A stretch of DNA of 64,000 bases from Nymphaea colorata (lineage: Eukaryota; Streptophyta; Magnoliopsida; Nymphaeales; Nymphaeaceae), in assembly GCF_008831285.2 (NCBI RefSeq), contig NC_045144.1:20165716-20229715 (forward strand), read 5' to 3'. The notes under the pieces were generated by a model. The model did no database searches, had not been told where the DNA came from, and saw nothing but the letters and a program-made list of their open reading frames with translations. The translations under genes were made by a program, and so were the position numbers. Shown here piece by piece: positions 52,301 through 64,000 of the stretch. How positions within the stretch are numbered: the stretch's first letter is position 1; each line of letters begins with the position of its first letter.

Positions 52301-53178
52301 AGTAAAAAAGGAAGGTTTTAAAAGAATAAAAAGGTAGTTATGAGAATATAAAGTGTATAAAATAAATATTACTTTATAAAAAGTTTGAAAAATACACCAA
52401 CCCCTCATCCTATTCCTTCTGGTGTATACTAGTGCGTGCACAAGATTGTGCACACAACTTGATCTCACTACAACGGCCGGATCAAGTCGAAACTGGTTAT
52501 GTTAAACAGCCATATGCAATGACCAAAACACCTTCATTAAAATAAAAAATAAACTTTTTAGAAGGGTAAAAAAGATGGTGAAAAGGTTTAAAAGTCTAAA
52601 CTACCCATTATTTTATAAAAAATTTGAAAGTTACCTCCACAGTCCACCCTGTTTGGTGCATATTTGTCGCTCGATCTGGGATCAAGTTGGCCGAACGAAA
52701 GGATCAAAGTTCGCATGCACGCTGCTTTTTAGCCAGGTTACTACATGTCGGTGGCCTCAGTTCACCAGTTATTGTTGGACCTTGATTTTTTCTAAGTGGG
52801 TTGGACCTTTTATCTTATAATAAACTCAAAATTTAGCTAGTTATGACCAAGAGCTATGAGCAAATAATGTGACTGTTTTGTAGGTTTCAAAGTTAGCCCT
52901 GCATATGAATGTACCTTTGACAGCAAAAAGAGTAACAAACTTCATGGAGTAATGATATTGCACAGCATTTCATTGCACAGTTAGCACAGCACCAACCATG
53001 CACATGATCATACAAGTTTTTGGTTACTCCATTACATACATGAAAGAAAACCACAAGAAAATGCTCTCCGCTATCCTCTTAATGTAACTTTCCATTGTAG
53101 AAGTACGTTCCACAAATTCTGATGATTCATAAGGCCATCATTATTTATTTTTGAGAGGGATAGGGATCGAACGCTTGA
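49329..53178. other. Spacer between GRP-D and GRP-E
   Basis: No gene. Shared blocks: about 49428-49745, MITE-like element 49909-50014, 50080-50300, 50725-51010, 51060-51410, 51415-51510 and 52030-52830. Some of the upstream sequence seen in units A, C and F (the CAATTGGGTTCGCTAGCATA-type block) is missing directly after the promoter. The right half is most similar to the C-D spacer. GRP-E 3' flank begins near 52920. Confidence 0.75.
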
Positions 53179-54074
53179 TCAGTTTTGTGGAACCCCATGG
53201 GATTGCACAAATTCTGCAAATTCTGCGGCGGAACAACACCGACCATAATAGCAGCGGTATCGGCAACCGCCCCAGCCAGGGCCGCCACCCCAGCCTGGTC
53301 GGCCCCAGCCTGGACCGCCACCCCAGCCTGGTCGGCCCCAGCCAGGACCACCACCCCAGCCTGGGCGGCCGCCCCAACCTGGCCCTCCACCCCATTGATC
53401 TACATGGTAGTCGGCATCTTTCACGTCAGCATGCTTGTCATCTGCATGCAAAAGAAATTGCACATTCTCAGACAAGCAAATCAATGTAAGAGAGTTTAAG
53501 ATTCATATATGTAGACAAAAAAGCTAAAAACAGGGAAGTCGGCTATTGATAAATCAATATTGGGGAGCAAAAATGCAAGGATCTGCATTTTAGTTCATAT
53601 CGATGAGGAGAAAAGTAAGAAGTTAAAGCTATAGCTTAGCTGTTCAGTTGTGGGAAACCATAATAAGGAGACAAAATAACAATGGTGAGACCCATGGCAG
53701 ATCATCAGTGTTCTTCACAAACGCAAATCAATGAGTTTAATCAATGAGCTCACGCACAGAAGGAACCAATGGTTGGGTTAAACACCTGGAAGGCTGAGCT
53801 TATATGCGTATGCTCATGACGTGCTAGTAAATGGAAGCTGCACGTCATTAACTGCGTTCATTGGGAATGTGAAAAAATAGGCAAATCTCTCTAAAAATGT
53901 GACATGTCAAACTATTTTCTTTATCATCCGCACAGAGACACGAGAGAGAGAGAGAGAATTATGAAGAACCAGAGAATGGAACATACATTCTTTTTCGCCT
54001 AATTGGCGTGCAAATGCCACAGACAGCAATAAGAGGATTGTAAGAAAGAGAATGGGAACGGAGACACGCTTCAT
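53179..54074 (-). CDS. GRP-E: secreted glycine-rich protein with Cys-rich tail (116 aa)
   Basis: Exons 54074-53987 and 53441-53179, intron 545 bp, stop TGA. Signal peptide (PILFLTILLLLSVAFA), RQLGEKE, full linker YDKHADVKDADYHVDQW, seven PGW units, then CRYRCYYGRCCSAAEFAE and FVQSHGVPQN. It is the longest member, because it keeps both the full linker and seven repeats. TATAAATA at 54140-54147, 66 bp upstream of the ATG. Confidence 0.9.
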
Positions 54075-54139
54075 TGCAGAGTTATACCAAACTAGAGAAG
54101 GAAGGCTGATGGGTGAAGAATCAAACATCCTTGCTGCTC

Positions 54140-54147
54140 TATTTATA
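54140..54147 (-). promoter_or_regulatory. TATA box of GRP-E
   Basis: TATAAATA on the minus strand in the conserved AGAGCAGCAAGGA context (minus strand). Confidence 0.75.
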
Positions 54148-54752
54148 GGGAAGATACGATACAGAGGGAGTTATGAGGGTAGTTGGGAAGGCAATGTGCA
54201 TTCAATATCTTCTTAGATGAGATTTAGCCCTCCTTCGATCCATCAATATTTAATTGAATCAGTTTCGTCGACATCTCGAGATAAGTGCACTCATAAGTTG
54301 GATGGCATTTGATTGAGTTTTCTCCCAATAATTCTCGTCTTTTACTTATTTCCAAATTCCGCCACCCAGCTTTTTCCAGATTGCTAAATTAATCAATCCA
54401 TCATCTTGTGTCCCCGTGTTTATGCAGATCCATCTCGTCTGTCACTATCGAAAAAATGTAATACTATATGTTGAGCTGAATTTGATTAGCAAGGGAAAAA
54501 AGTGTTTTTACTCTTAACTACGTCTTGTTATGCAATTTAATTGTATCTGAAATTTTACTTTCATGAACATTCGTGCCCAAAAACCATAAAAGTGGATCAC
54601 ATCAAAATTTCTTTCTTGTCATGTATTATTTTCTTAATGTCAATTCTGATAACTCTCCTTCATCTCTCGTTAAATATTTAACAAAAATAGTGATAAGGAC
54701 GCGGTTGTTAGTCCCATGTTAGGATTACTATAAACTTAGATTCGGTTTTTTG

Positions 54753-54817
<65 letters not shown>

Positions 54818-57800
54818 ACTACCAAAATCCGACAAATATGGCACTTTGCTCTTCTTCTCGTTTGGTATATAAGGAATAAGAGCATAATGTGTAGAAATTG
54901 ATATGAATTTGTCAAGAATAATAAGATTGTAACCAACCTTTGAAATTGTTTTCTGCCTTGATATAATCTAACTACATCTATGAGAACTCCAGGATTTACA
55001 ACCTGGAAATCCACTTTCATACAGACCATTTGGAAGCATATATGTGAACATCACCTGATAGGGATACCAAAGAAATTAAGGATCGATGAAGTATTTTTGA
55101 TCAATTTAATTTCTGTTCAAAGTCATGACCCCTTTTGTTTCCTATTATTATTTTTATGGTTAGGTAATAGATGAACTCTCAGCTCCATTGTTGGGGTATA
55201 TGCAGGGGCTTCATTAGTTAAACCCTTCACCTTTTTTTGCTGCAAACTAACTGCATAGGCCAATTTTTGATGTATGCAAAAGCAATGAACATAACTGATT
55301 CATATCCAATCCTGAGAAAAGGATTTGATGCAGGAGAAGAGTCTCTTTTTACCCCTATGTACCATCATCAGTGGGAGAGCCAGACATCTTGACCGAGGGG
55401 CACTAATTCAAAAGAGCACATCTGGCTCCACCTTCATCGTTGTGCTCTGTATGGACAACTGCCCACAGAAGAGCACATCTGGCTCCACCTTCATCGTCAT
55501 TGTCTCCCAGTCTATCAAGATCATTTCAGCATGTAGTGGAGCTTAATAGTCATCATGTTTGTAGATAGGCGTAAGAATTACAACTATCTTGCAAGTGACT
55601 GGATAAGTACAAGATAGGGAGATTAGGATATGAACACTCTTAATTTCATTGACTTTGATGGGTGAGGACGATAATTTAATATGGTTATCGAGAATGTGAA
55701 CTGATCTTCGAATAAGATGGCCTAATTTTCTAAAACCATTAAAAGCCACTTATGCGATATTAATGTATAGGTGGGCAGGGTTGACTTTTGGTATATTAAT
55801 TAAGGAAATAATTGAAAAATGAAAAGTTACCAAACGTCAAAGCCAATTCAACTATCTTTAAAAGTTAAGATTATATAAATTTCAAATAAGTCAGACTCCG
55901 AAATCAATGATCCGTTGTTCACAATGTGCAGTTCATATTGACGTGTTCCTCGCTGTTCGACCTAATTGGTAGAATGGTCAACAAAGTGCTAAGAAACGGG
56001 TTAGATCGGGAGTTCTGGTCTATGCATGTGAGTGCACACATGATATTTTAGTTGCTATGCAACGGGACAGATTGGATCCGAGGGTTTGGTCTATTTTTTT
56101 AGTTTGTTGTAATGTACATGAACTTGCATTGACCTTTTAAGGGGGCGTTTGGCAATAAGAACTATTTTTTATTATTTTATGAATTTATCCGATATAGATT
56201 CATCAAATGCTAGTTGCTTGCTAAATGACCCATAGCTGTACGCATGGATAACTTATAAATATATAGTTTAATTAGTGGTTGATCGTTTCTTTAGAGTTTG
56301 ACTCTAGATCAGCCCATTATTGCCGTTGGAAATTTAATGGGCCTGATAAAGGCCAAGTTGGTAGATCTCATCGAGAAAAAGGAAAAAAATTGGCACTAGT
56401 TGGAGCAATGGTCAATCGTAATGAATTAGACCTTATAAAGTCCGAATTAGACCTAATAAAGTCGGTGAAGTTGCACCAATCAATTTAAATGATAATTAAG
56501 CCCATTATATATGAACAGAACCCACCCGTTAAAGCCAGCAAACTTTTATTGAATAAGAGGTGAGTGTATTTTAAAGCCAGCAAACTTTTATTGAATAAGA
56601 GGTGAGTGTATTCAAGAGATGAATTATATGGACCCGGGTGCAATTCTGCACAATATGGACCCCGGTGCAATTCTGCACAACCTTTGGTGGATGACATGTG
56701 TTTTTTTTACCACATGAGTCTATACACAGGTATATAGACCCAAAGCTAGTTATTTGTATACCATGTGCATGAACAGAGATGTATAATGACTAAAATACAT
56801 TGATTAGAGTAAAAAAAAAGACTTTTAAAAAGGCGTAAAACATAATAAAAATGTTACAATACTGAAAGAAATATATATACCTTTATAAAAAATTTCTAAA
56901 TGGCCCAACTTCCCTCGAGTGGTTTTTGAATGCATACGAGTTGCGTGCACACTAGAACCAGCTTGGGTATTCAAGGGGTTGTGGACCTACTGCACGCAGA
57001 AACTCGGGGGATGCGGCAAAGCGACAAGCAAGTGAGGACATTTAATTTAATAGGCTGGGTCCACGGTATGGAGCTACTTTCCTCACATGGGCTCCCGATT
57101 CAGAGCAGTTGGCAACTCATCTAATAAATGAAGGCTCCTGTCAGACCACTAAAAGCTTTTACTGGTTCTGCTTTGCTTTTAACGCGAAAGACGAACATTG
57201 AGTATTGAATTGTAGAATTTCACGCAATTCGATTGTGGGTAGACATGAGCAATAACCGCATGTAAGTTCTAGGATGGCTGCCCACTACTATGACATCTCA
57301 GCCCGCACGGGTCAGAGCCATATTCTGGTCAAGATTGGATCACACAAACCTTGATGTCCATGTCCATGGAACCAGAAATTTCTGGCAATGGACTACCAGC
57401 AATAAAATTTTAAAATTTTAACAGGTACCATTGTCAATATGAAAAGAATCATTTTTTTGCAGGCCAGAACGGGCCACACCTGCATGCACCCCTACTCGGA
57501 AACACAAGTTGTTGAGGTACACATGTTGTGTCAAGCATTATGGTATGTATGTATCCCATGCACATGCACATGCACACACTCATGTTTGATGAAAAAAAAC
57601 TCGGAGTGTTACTCTCTTAGTGGTGCCAATATGTTCCTTAGATAGGCAAAAGGTCAGTATTAGATCTACAATGACGATGCTCAGGTAATCTCAAAGACGT
57701 CATTCGGTTTCTTCAGTTTCAATGACTCAATTATGTTTGCAGATTGGATTAGAACATTGGTTAGTACTGTTGTGTTCTCCTCCAGATCTTGCATTAATTG

Positions 57801-59380
57801 ACATCGCTAAGTTATAGTATAGCTAAGAAAGCCTCTGGTCCAATGTGGAGATTCCAATATAGTCGTTGTCATGGGGCTTACTCTTTTCGTACCTTTTCTT
57901 TTTAAGCTTAAAAAATGAACATCCTAATTCCACAATCTAAATCCTGCATCTGCCTGAAATCTACAGTAAGTTTTGGCCTTGCCGCAAGGGGTGCTCTCGG
58001 GAAACTTTAAAGTTGCGATGTACTATAAGTCTATAACTTAGATGAGTTGAACACTACCTAAAGCTTCGTCCTTTCATGTAAGAGGACATCTTGCTAAGCC
58101 TGACGTCGGATCTCTTTGACTTGAATGGATCACCAGTCTCCGATCTGTAATTTATTGAGCCTTATGCATTCAAAATAGGATACAATAATGGAATGAAGTA
58201 CTTGGGTGCCTTATACACATGGGTACTCCCCAAAGGGCATAACATATGGACTGACTGTCACATTGATTGACAAAAGCATCATTAGTTCAAGTCTTTTAAA
58301 CATAACACTTTAGTTGATAGGTATATTATAGATTCACTATGGTCTTGAAGCAACCCATGACCCTAAGGGCAGAGTGAAAGACTTCAGCTCTTCTTCGGAT
58401 AGCTTTCACTCACCCCAAGTCGCATAAGTACTCTATATTGAGTGATTACCAAAACCTCAAAGGAAACCAAGGGACTCTAATGCTTATTACATACCAGGTA
58501 CTCCATAGGTTCTATGAGTCAGATCCAGGTTTGAGCCATTCCTTTTTAAGGCTTTTTTATTTTTAGTTACAATGGGTTATGCTTGAAACTGTTTTGGGTG
58601 AATTTCTTGGATTTCTGCAAATTATTAATTGTGAATTCTTTGTTTTTTTTTTTTTTGAATTATATACACATATACTGTGGGACTTCTACCATGTCTGATG
58701 AGAATCAAGATTGTTGGGACGACGTGAGTTGTATAAACCTCTTTCGATAAACTCCAACTCTATAAACCCACAGCATAACCACTTTATGTATCTGTAATGG
58801 GATAAAGATACTGTTTCCTTAATAAACCAGCAGATTCAACAACCGAAGTAAATTATTTCACTATCAACCAACAAAAGGTTGGTGAAACAAACTGAAAACT
58901 ATTTAACGTTTCTTTATTAATTAACTATTCAACAACAAAAGCCTGCATCTGAGTCTTCTTTGACCAGTTTCCAGATACTGTTCGCCTTGGATTTTTTCCA
59001 AATGGACCAGTTGGACTTTTTATCATATAATTAGCTCCAAATTTAGCTTGTACCGACCTAGGGTTAATGAGTAAATGGTTATTAATTTCTTTCTTAATTG
59101 TGCAAAACTTAGGTCTCAAAGTTATTCGTGCATATGAATATACTTTCGACAGCAAATAGAGCAATATTGCATAGCATTTCATTGCACAGTTAACACAGCA
59201 CAACCGTACACATGATCATACAAGCTTTTGGCTCGCATTACATGAAACAAACCACAACATCATTCTCTCCACTATCCGCATAATCTATCTTTCCATTTTA
59301 GAAGTACGTTCCACACATGATGATGATTCATATGGCCATCATTATTTATTTATTCAAACGGATAGGGATCTGACGCTTGA
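54148..59380. other. Spacer between GRP-E and GRP-F
   Basis: No gene. Shared blocks: about 54390-54620, 54840-55040, 55625-55985, MITE-like element 56141-56231, 56275-56520, 57870-58170 and 58545-58640. A TA run lies at 54755-54815. Small local tandem duplications: GAGCACATCTGGCTCCACCT near 55416 and 55470; a 42-bp repeat near 56530-56612; GGTGCAATTCTGCACAA near 56638 and 56665. Confidence 0.75.
54755..54815. repeat. TA microsatellite
   Basis: Pure (TA)n run of about 60 bp in the E-F spacer. Confidence 0.97.
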
Positions 59381-60157
59381 TTAGTTCTGCGGAAGACCTT
59401 GGGATTGCACAAACTCAGCAAACTCTGTGGCGGAACAGCACCGACCACCATAACAGCGGTATCGACAGCCACCCCATCCAGGGCCACCACCACCGCGCCC
59501 CGGGCCCCAGCCAGGACCGCCACCCCAGCCTGGTCGGCCCCAGCCAGGGCCGCCACCCCAACCAGGGCGGCCGCCCCAACCCGGCCGCCCACCCCACTGA
59601 TCTACATCAGCATCCTTATCATCTGCATGGAAAAGAAATTGGAGAGAGACACTCAGACAAGCAGATCAAAGAGAGTGTAAGAATAATATATATATAGACA
59701 ACAAGAACAAAAGAACCGGGCAGGCCGCCATCACATAAATCAAAGTTGGGGAGCAAAGATGCATATGCTATTTAATTCATTCCAATGGGGGGAAAAGCTT
59801 AAAAAGTTAAAACAATAGCTTAGCTGTTTAGTTGTGAGAATCCATAAAAAGGAAGCAAAATAACAATGATGAGATCCGTGGCAGATCGTAAGTGCTCTTC
59901 ACAAAGGCAAATCAGTGAGTTTCACTTCTTCCGCCATCCATAAAGTCACACACAGGAAGGAATCAATGGCAGGGTTAAGCAGTACTTGGAAGGATTGAAT
60001 TATATGCATATGCTGATAGAGCTTTACTGACGTGCTAATAAATGGTAGCTACTTGCCATTAACAACGTTCACTGGGAAAGGAAAAGAGATCGGCAAATCT
60101 CTCTAAAAATGTGATATGACAAACTAGCTTCAAGATCATCTATATATACACACACTC

Positions 60158-60214
<57 letters not shown>

Positions 60215-60330
60215 TTATGGCGAACCAGAGAATGGCACATACATTCTTTTTCGCCTAATTGGCGTGCAAATGCTACAGACAGCAATAAGAGGACGGTCAG
60301 AAAGAGGATGGGGACGGAGACTCGCTTCAT
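59381..60330 (-). CDS. GRP-F: secreted glycine-rich protein with Cys-rich tail (109 aa)
   Basis: Exons 60330-60243 and 59622-59381, intron 620 bp, stop TAA (the other five use TGA). Signal peptide, RQLGEKE, short linker YDKDADVDQW, then GGRPGW-type repeats with a variant GPGRGGGGPGW unit, then CRYRCYGGRCCSATEFAE and FVQSQGLPQN. The second exon has no internal ATG in its frame, so it is easily missed by simple ORF calling, but it is fully open. TATAAATA at 60396-60403. A GC-rich hAT-like element starts about 200 bp upstream of this box. Confidence 0.88.
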
Positions 60331-60395
60331 TGGAGAGTTATACCAAACTAGGGGAGAAAGGATGATCGGTGCAGAATTAAACCTCCTTGCTGCTC

Positions 60396-60403
60396 TATTT
60401 ATA
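60396..60403 (-). promoter_or_regulatory. TATA box of GRP-F
   Basis: TATAAATA on the minus strand, 66 bp upstream of the ATG. Confidence 0.75.
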
Positions 60404-60601
60404 GGGAAGAAGAAAGATAGAGTGCAAAGAGAGAGAGAGAGAGAGTTATGACGGTAGTTGCGAAGGTGATGTGCATTCAATATCTTTTCAGATGAGAGTT
60501 AAAGCCAGCCCCCTTTTCATCAATGTTTAACTGAGTCGGTGTCCACGAAGTCTCGAGGTAAGTGCACTCATAAGTTGGACGGTATTTGTTTGAGGTTTTT
60601 C

Positions 60602-61754
60602 TAGGGTGGGTATCATCCGAGCAGGGCCGGCCTGGATCGGCCCGTCGGGCCCAAAGCCCGGGCCCGGCCCGGTAAACAAACGGGTCAGGTGGGCCAGGTA
60701 CCGGGCCGGGCCATCAAAAATCAGGCCCAGTCCGGCCCATTAGTGTTAACTGATGGGTTGGGATGGGCCTGGCCGGGTACCGGGCTTGGTCCACAAAAAA
60801 TCAGGCCAGCCCAACCCGTTTTGTTAACTGGCAGGTTGGGTTGGGCGAGCCCGGGGTTGAGGGAGAACTCACTGAACCAGGGGAGGCAGAACTTCTAGGA
60901 AAGGAGGACGGCGGCGAGGAACCAGCTGGCGGGGAGGGAGGTGACCCTAACTGGGCGGTATCCTCCTAGACCCTTCGTCTACCCTCCTGTCGAACGACGA
61001 CGACTACCATTCGCCTCTGTCGCAGCCGCAGTAAGAGTCAAAAAGAAGAAGACAGAGATGGAGAGGGGAAGGCGATGGAAGGCGTTGGCCTTCCGTTGGA
61101 GGGCGACGGCAGGGAAGGGAGGCCACCGGCTGGTTCGCCGTTGCCGGAGGGCACCGTGCGACCCACCGGTGCCCACCCACAGCCTGCCGGTGACTTCCTC
61201 GCCGCCACTACAGCCGCCCAATCAAGAAAAAGGGTTTTGAATTGGAAAGAAGAAGACTGGATTCTGTCGGTTTTGGGTGGGCGATGGCCCGCCGTCACGA
61301 CGGGCGATGGCCGGCCGTGCTGGCGCGACCCGCCGGCGGCCACCCATGCTGTTGGGTGGCCTGCCGATGGAGTTCCACCGTTCGCCTTAGGGATGGGCCT
61401 TTCTAAGCCCGGCCCGGCCCGGATCCTAGACCCTTCGTCTACCCTCCTGCTGCTGGATGACGACGACGACGGCGGCGTTGGCCACACCGATGGGGGTCTT
61501 GAGTCGGAGATCATCGACGGCAACAACGATTGGAAGGAAGCGATGCAAAGCCTCCTCTCCTCCTGCTCCTCGTCCCCATCGCCGCCTCCGGCCTTCTCCC
61601 CTTCTCCTCCCTCTGCTTGCTCGTCGACGTCGACCTAACGGGCCGTCGGGCCGGGCCGGGCTCACTAAAGTTGAGCCCGATAAAAAAAAAGTGCGACCCG
61701 GACCCAGCCCATACCGGGCCAGCCCGGCCCGGCCCGGCCCGACGCCCAGGCCTA
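60602..61754. mobile_element. GC-rich hAT-like non-autonomous element, possibly nested
   Basis: The left end TAGGGTGGGTATC and the inverse of the right end TAGGCCTGGGCGTC share a hAT-like pattern followed by GGCCCGG-rich sequence. Outside lies GTTTTTC on the left and GTTTTCC on the right; in unit E the same place is uninterrupted (GAGTTTTCTCCCAATAA). The interior is far more GC-rich than anything else in the window. It includes a second left-end-like TAGGGATGGGCC at 61388 and a direct repeat CTAGACCCTTCGTCTACCCT (60967 and 61427). Open frames inside (up to 187 codons) have no recognised domain and no transposase. Confidence 0.7.
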
Positions 61755-64000
61755 GTTTTCCCCAATAATGCTAGCCTTTTAGCTATTTCCAAATTCTGCC
61801 AACCAGCTTTTTTCAAATTTGTCAAATTAATTAATGCTTATCTTGTGTCCCCGTGTTTGTGCATATCCCTTTCGTCCATGATCACTATTGGAAAACCCTA
61901 ATACTTTATGTTTAGGTGATTTTTTTAGCAAGGAAAAGGTTTTTATACTCCTAATTATGTCTTAATATGCAATTTAGTTGTAACTGAAATTTTACTTTCA
62001 TGAACATTCATGCCCAAAAAACCATAAAAGTCGATCACAACAAAATTTCTTTCTTGTCATGAATTAAGCAACTCTCTTACATCTTTCGTCTTATTAAATG
62101 CATGCTGCCAAATATTTAAGGAAGATAAATATTTGACTATCAAAATCCGATAAAGTCTTTTGTACTTTCCTTTTTCTGTGCGTTAAGTTCCTGTGTCCAA
62201 ATGTTTCTGAATATGGGGATGTGTTCAATATTTAGAAATCTACACTTTCGAGGAGAACTGTTGGAGCACCCACTAAGTCAATTGGGTTTGCTAGCATATG
62301 ACATTCTCTAAAAGGTTGCAAAATGAATTCTCCAAACAAGATCAACTATCTGAATGCCTAATCCAATTGGGTTTAACTATAGTAACCCAAATGTCAGGAT
62401 ATCCACTCGAGGAAATGCCATATATTTTGTTCCACAGATTATGTCATGGAACTCAAAGGAAGAGCCTCTTGATCCACTACAGAATTTGAGTACAAGGCTA
62501 GTGCCAATGCTACAGCAGAAATTATGTCACTGATATTTAACTCAAGAAGTAGGAATTCCTTGGATAAAAGATTTAAACCACTATTTGATGAAGATAAATA
62601 TAGCACACCTTGGCTCTGCCTCTCATTTGTTATACTACAACTAAAAGCATAATGCACAGAAATTGATTAGAATTACTTGATTTATATATAGCTTTTTAAA
62701 GTGCGAACTGGAATGCCTAAAGATTGGGTTAGGGTTTGCAAGACCAAGCATTGAGGACAATTTTGGGCCAAGATGTTATATTGGCATTAGAGCATGTACA
62801 GATATATGTACACTCTGTATGTATTGTGCCAGCGGGCGCCATAGTTGCTCAATTACAACCTTTAAAATTGTGTTCTCCCTTTATATGATCTAACTACATC
62901 TAAGTGAACTCCAGGGTTTGGGACCTGGAAATCCACTTCCAAACAGACCATTTGGAAGCATGTACGTGCAAGCTCATGGACCCTCTTGTTTCCTATTATT
63001 ATTTTATGGTTAGATAATAGATGAACTCTCGTCTCCAGTAACGTTGGCGTGTATGCAAGGGCCTTATTAGTTAAGCCGTTCACCTTTTTTTCAGACAAGT
63101 AACAGATTAGTTATGAAGGTTTGGCCATTTTTTGAAGTAGGAAAAAGATATGTGCTTAACGGTTCTATATCCTCCGGAACAACGGATTTGGTGCAACAAG
63201 AATCCCATTTTACACCAATATCATCACCAGGAGCAAATCCAGGCATCTTGACTGAAGCGAACTAATTTAAAAATTTTAAACCCCTTACATACATGGCAAA
63301 ATGTTGATTAAGGAGCACTATATATAAATAAGTAAATGATTGGTGGGCAGATAATATGTAAATTGGCAAATGGGTAGAGCTAACAATACGTAAATGTAGA
63401 GACAATGTGGACAACTGCCCACACATGACCATATCTGTCTCCACTCCTGAACGTCCTTATCTCCTAGTCTATCCCTTTCATTTCATCATGTAGTGGAGCT
63501 TAGTCGTCATCATGTTTGTAGCTAAGAAAGATAATTTACAACTCTCTTGCCAGTGACTGGATGAGCAAACGATATGGAGATTAGGATATGAACACTCTTA
63601 ATTTCATTGATTTTGATTGGTGAGGAGAAAAGTATTAATATGGTTATCGAGAACGTGAATTGTGCTTCAAGTAATTGTGGGAGATCAGCTTGGCCATCTT
63701 ATTTTCTGCAAACCATTAAAAACCATTTACGCGGTATTAATCTATAGGTTGGCAGGGTTGACTTAGCCGATATTAATTAAGGACATAATTGAAAACGAAT
63801 TAACGTGACCAAACTTCAACGCCAATTCAACTATCTTTAAAATTAAGATCGTATAAAATTCAAATAAGTCAGGCCACTAGATGTGTATTCACAATGTGCT
63901 GCTAGTGTCATATTGACGTGTTCCTCGCTGTTTGACCTAATTGCTAGAATGGTAGAACAAGGTGCTACTAAGCCTAGGCACCGGCATGTGCCATCCTGGA
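61755..64000. other. Spacer beyond GRP-F, array continues to window end
   Basis: No gene. Blocks shared with other units: about 61755-61830, 61830-62070, 62260-62640, 62855-63000 and 63579-63960. It resembles spacer A in keeping the block found at 32670-33060. Because the block order matches the start of a full unit, another GRP copy or a unit remnant may lie just past base 64000. Confidence 0.65.

Noticed and set aside
59350-59592. Minus-strand frame of 80 codons over the GRP-F second exon
   Set aside because: It is out of frame with the spliced GRP-F reading frame, which ends at 59381 with the conserved tail.
61038-61638. Overlapping 187- and 162-codon open frames on both strands
   Set aside because: They lie inside a GC-rich hAT-like element, where stop codons are rare by composition. 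No recognisable domain.
62298-62640. Short open frames in the block shared by units A, C and F
   Set aside because: Each copy is broken by stops in every frame and no protein family was recognised; treated as duplicated spacer.

Overview
The window is nuclear DNA of a flowering plant. It has intron-rich genes, an AT-rich background, long TA and GA microsatellites, MITE-like and hAT-like insertions, and two proteins with clear plant families: a plant fimbrin and ENHANCED DOWNY MILDEW 2 (EDM2). Nothing in the sequence fixes the species.

Layout. (1) 1-1024, plus strand: the last four exons of a fimbrin gene whose 5' part lies outside the window. (2) 1025-5379: intergenic, no gene seen, with a 148-bp tandem duplication and a MITE-like element. 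(3) 5380-29132, plus strand: a complete EDM2-like gene of 19 coding exons (1387 residues in my model). All its introns are GT-AG and in frame. Intron 12 is 6.0 kb and holds a minisatellite of about 65 bp per unit. Intron 14 is 3.9 kb and holds a 742-bp hAT-like element. The last exon carries seven tandem 17-residue repeats. (4) 30100-64000, minus strand, convergent with EDM2: a tandem array of six two-exon genes (called here GRP-A to GRP-F) for small secreted glycine-rich proteins with a cysteine-rich tail, 105-116 residues each. All six are intact in frame. The array continues as duplicated noncoding spacer to the end of the window.

The six GRP genes share an 88-bp signal-peptide exon, a phase-1 intron with a CT-rich tract, a glycine-rich second exon, a TATAAATA box about 60-75 bp upstream of the ATG, and a 3' region with a conserved inverted repeat. 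Their spacers are also duplicated: ordered noncoding blocks recur from unit to unit, with unit-specific insertions (36.4 kb, 41.1 kb, 60.6 kb) and deletions (C unit). So the array grew by segmental duplication of units of roughly 4-8 kb, not by retroposition.

The most distinctive points are the recent GRP array with a mutated TATA box in copy D and a shortened linker in copy C, the 17-residue repeat expansion in EDM2, and the repeat-laden long introns of EDM2. In Arabidopsis the EDM2 protein handles genes with heterochromatic introns. No bacterial-type system, CRISPR array, rRNA or tRNA gene was found.
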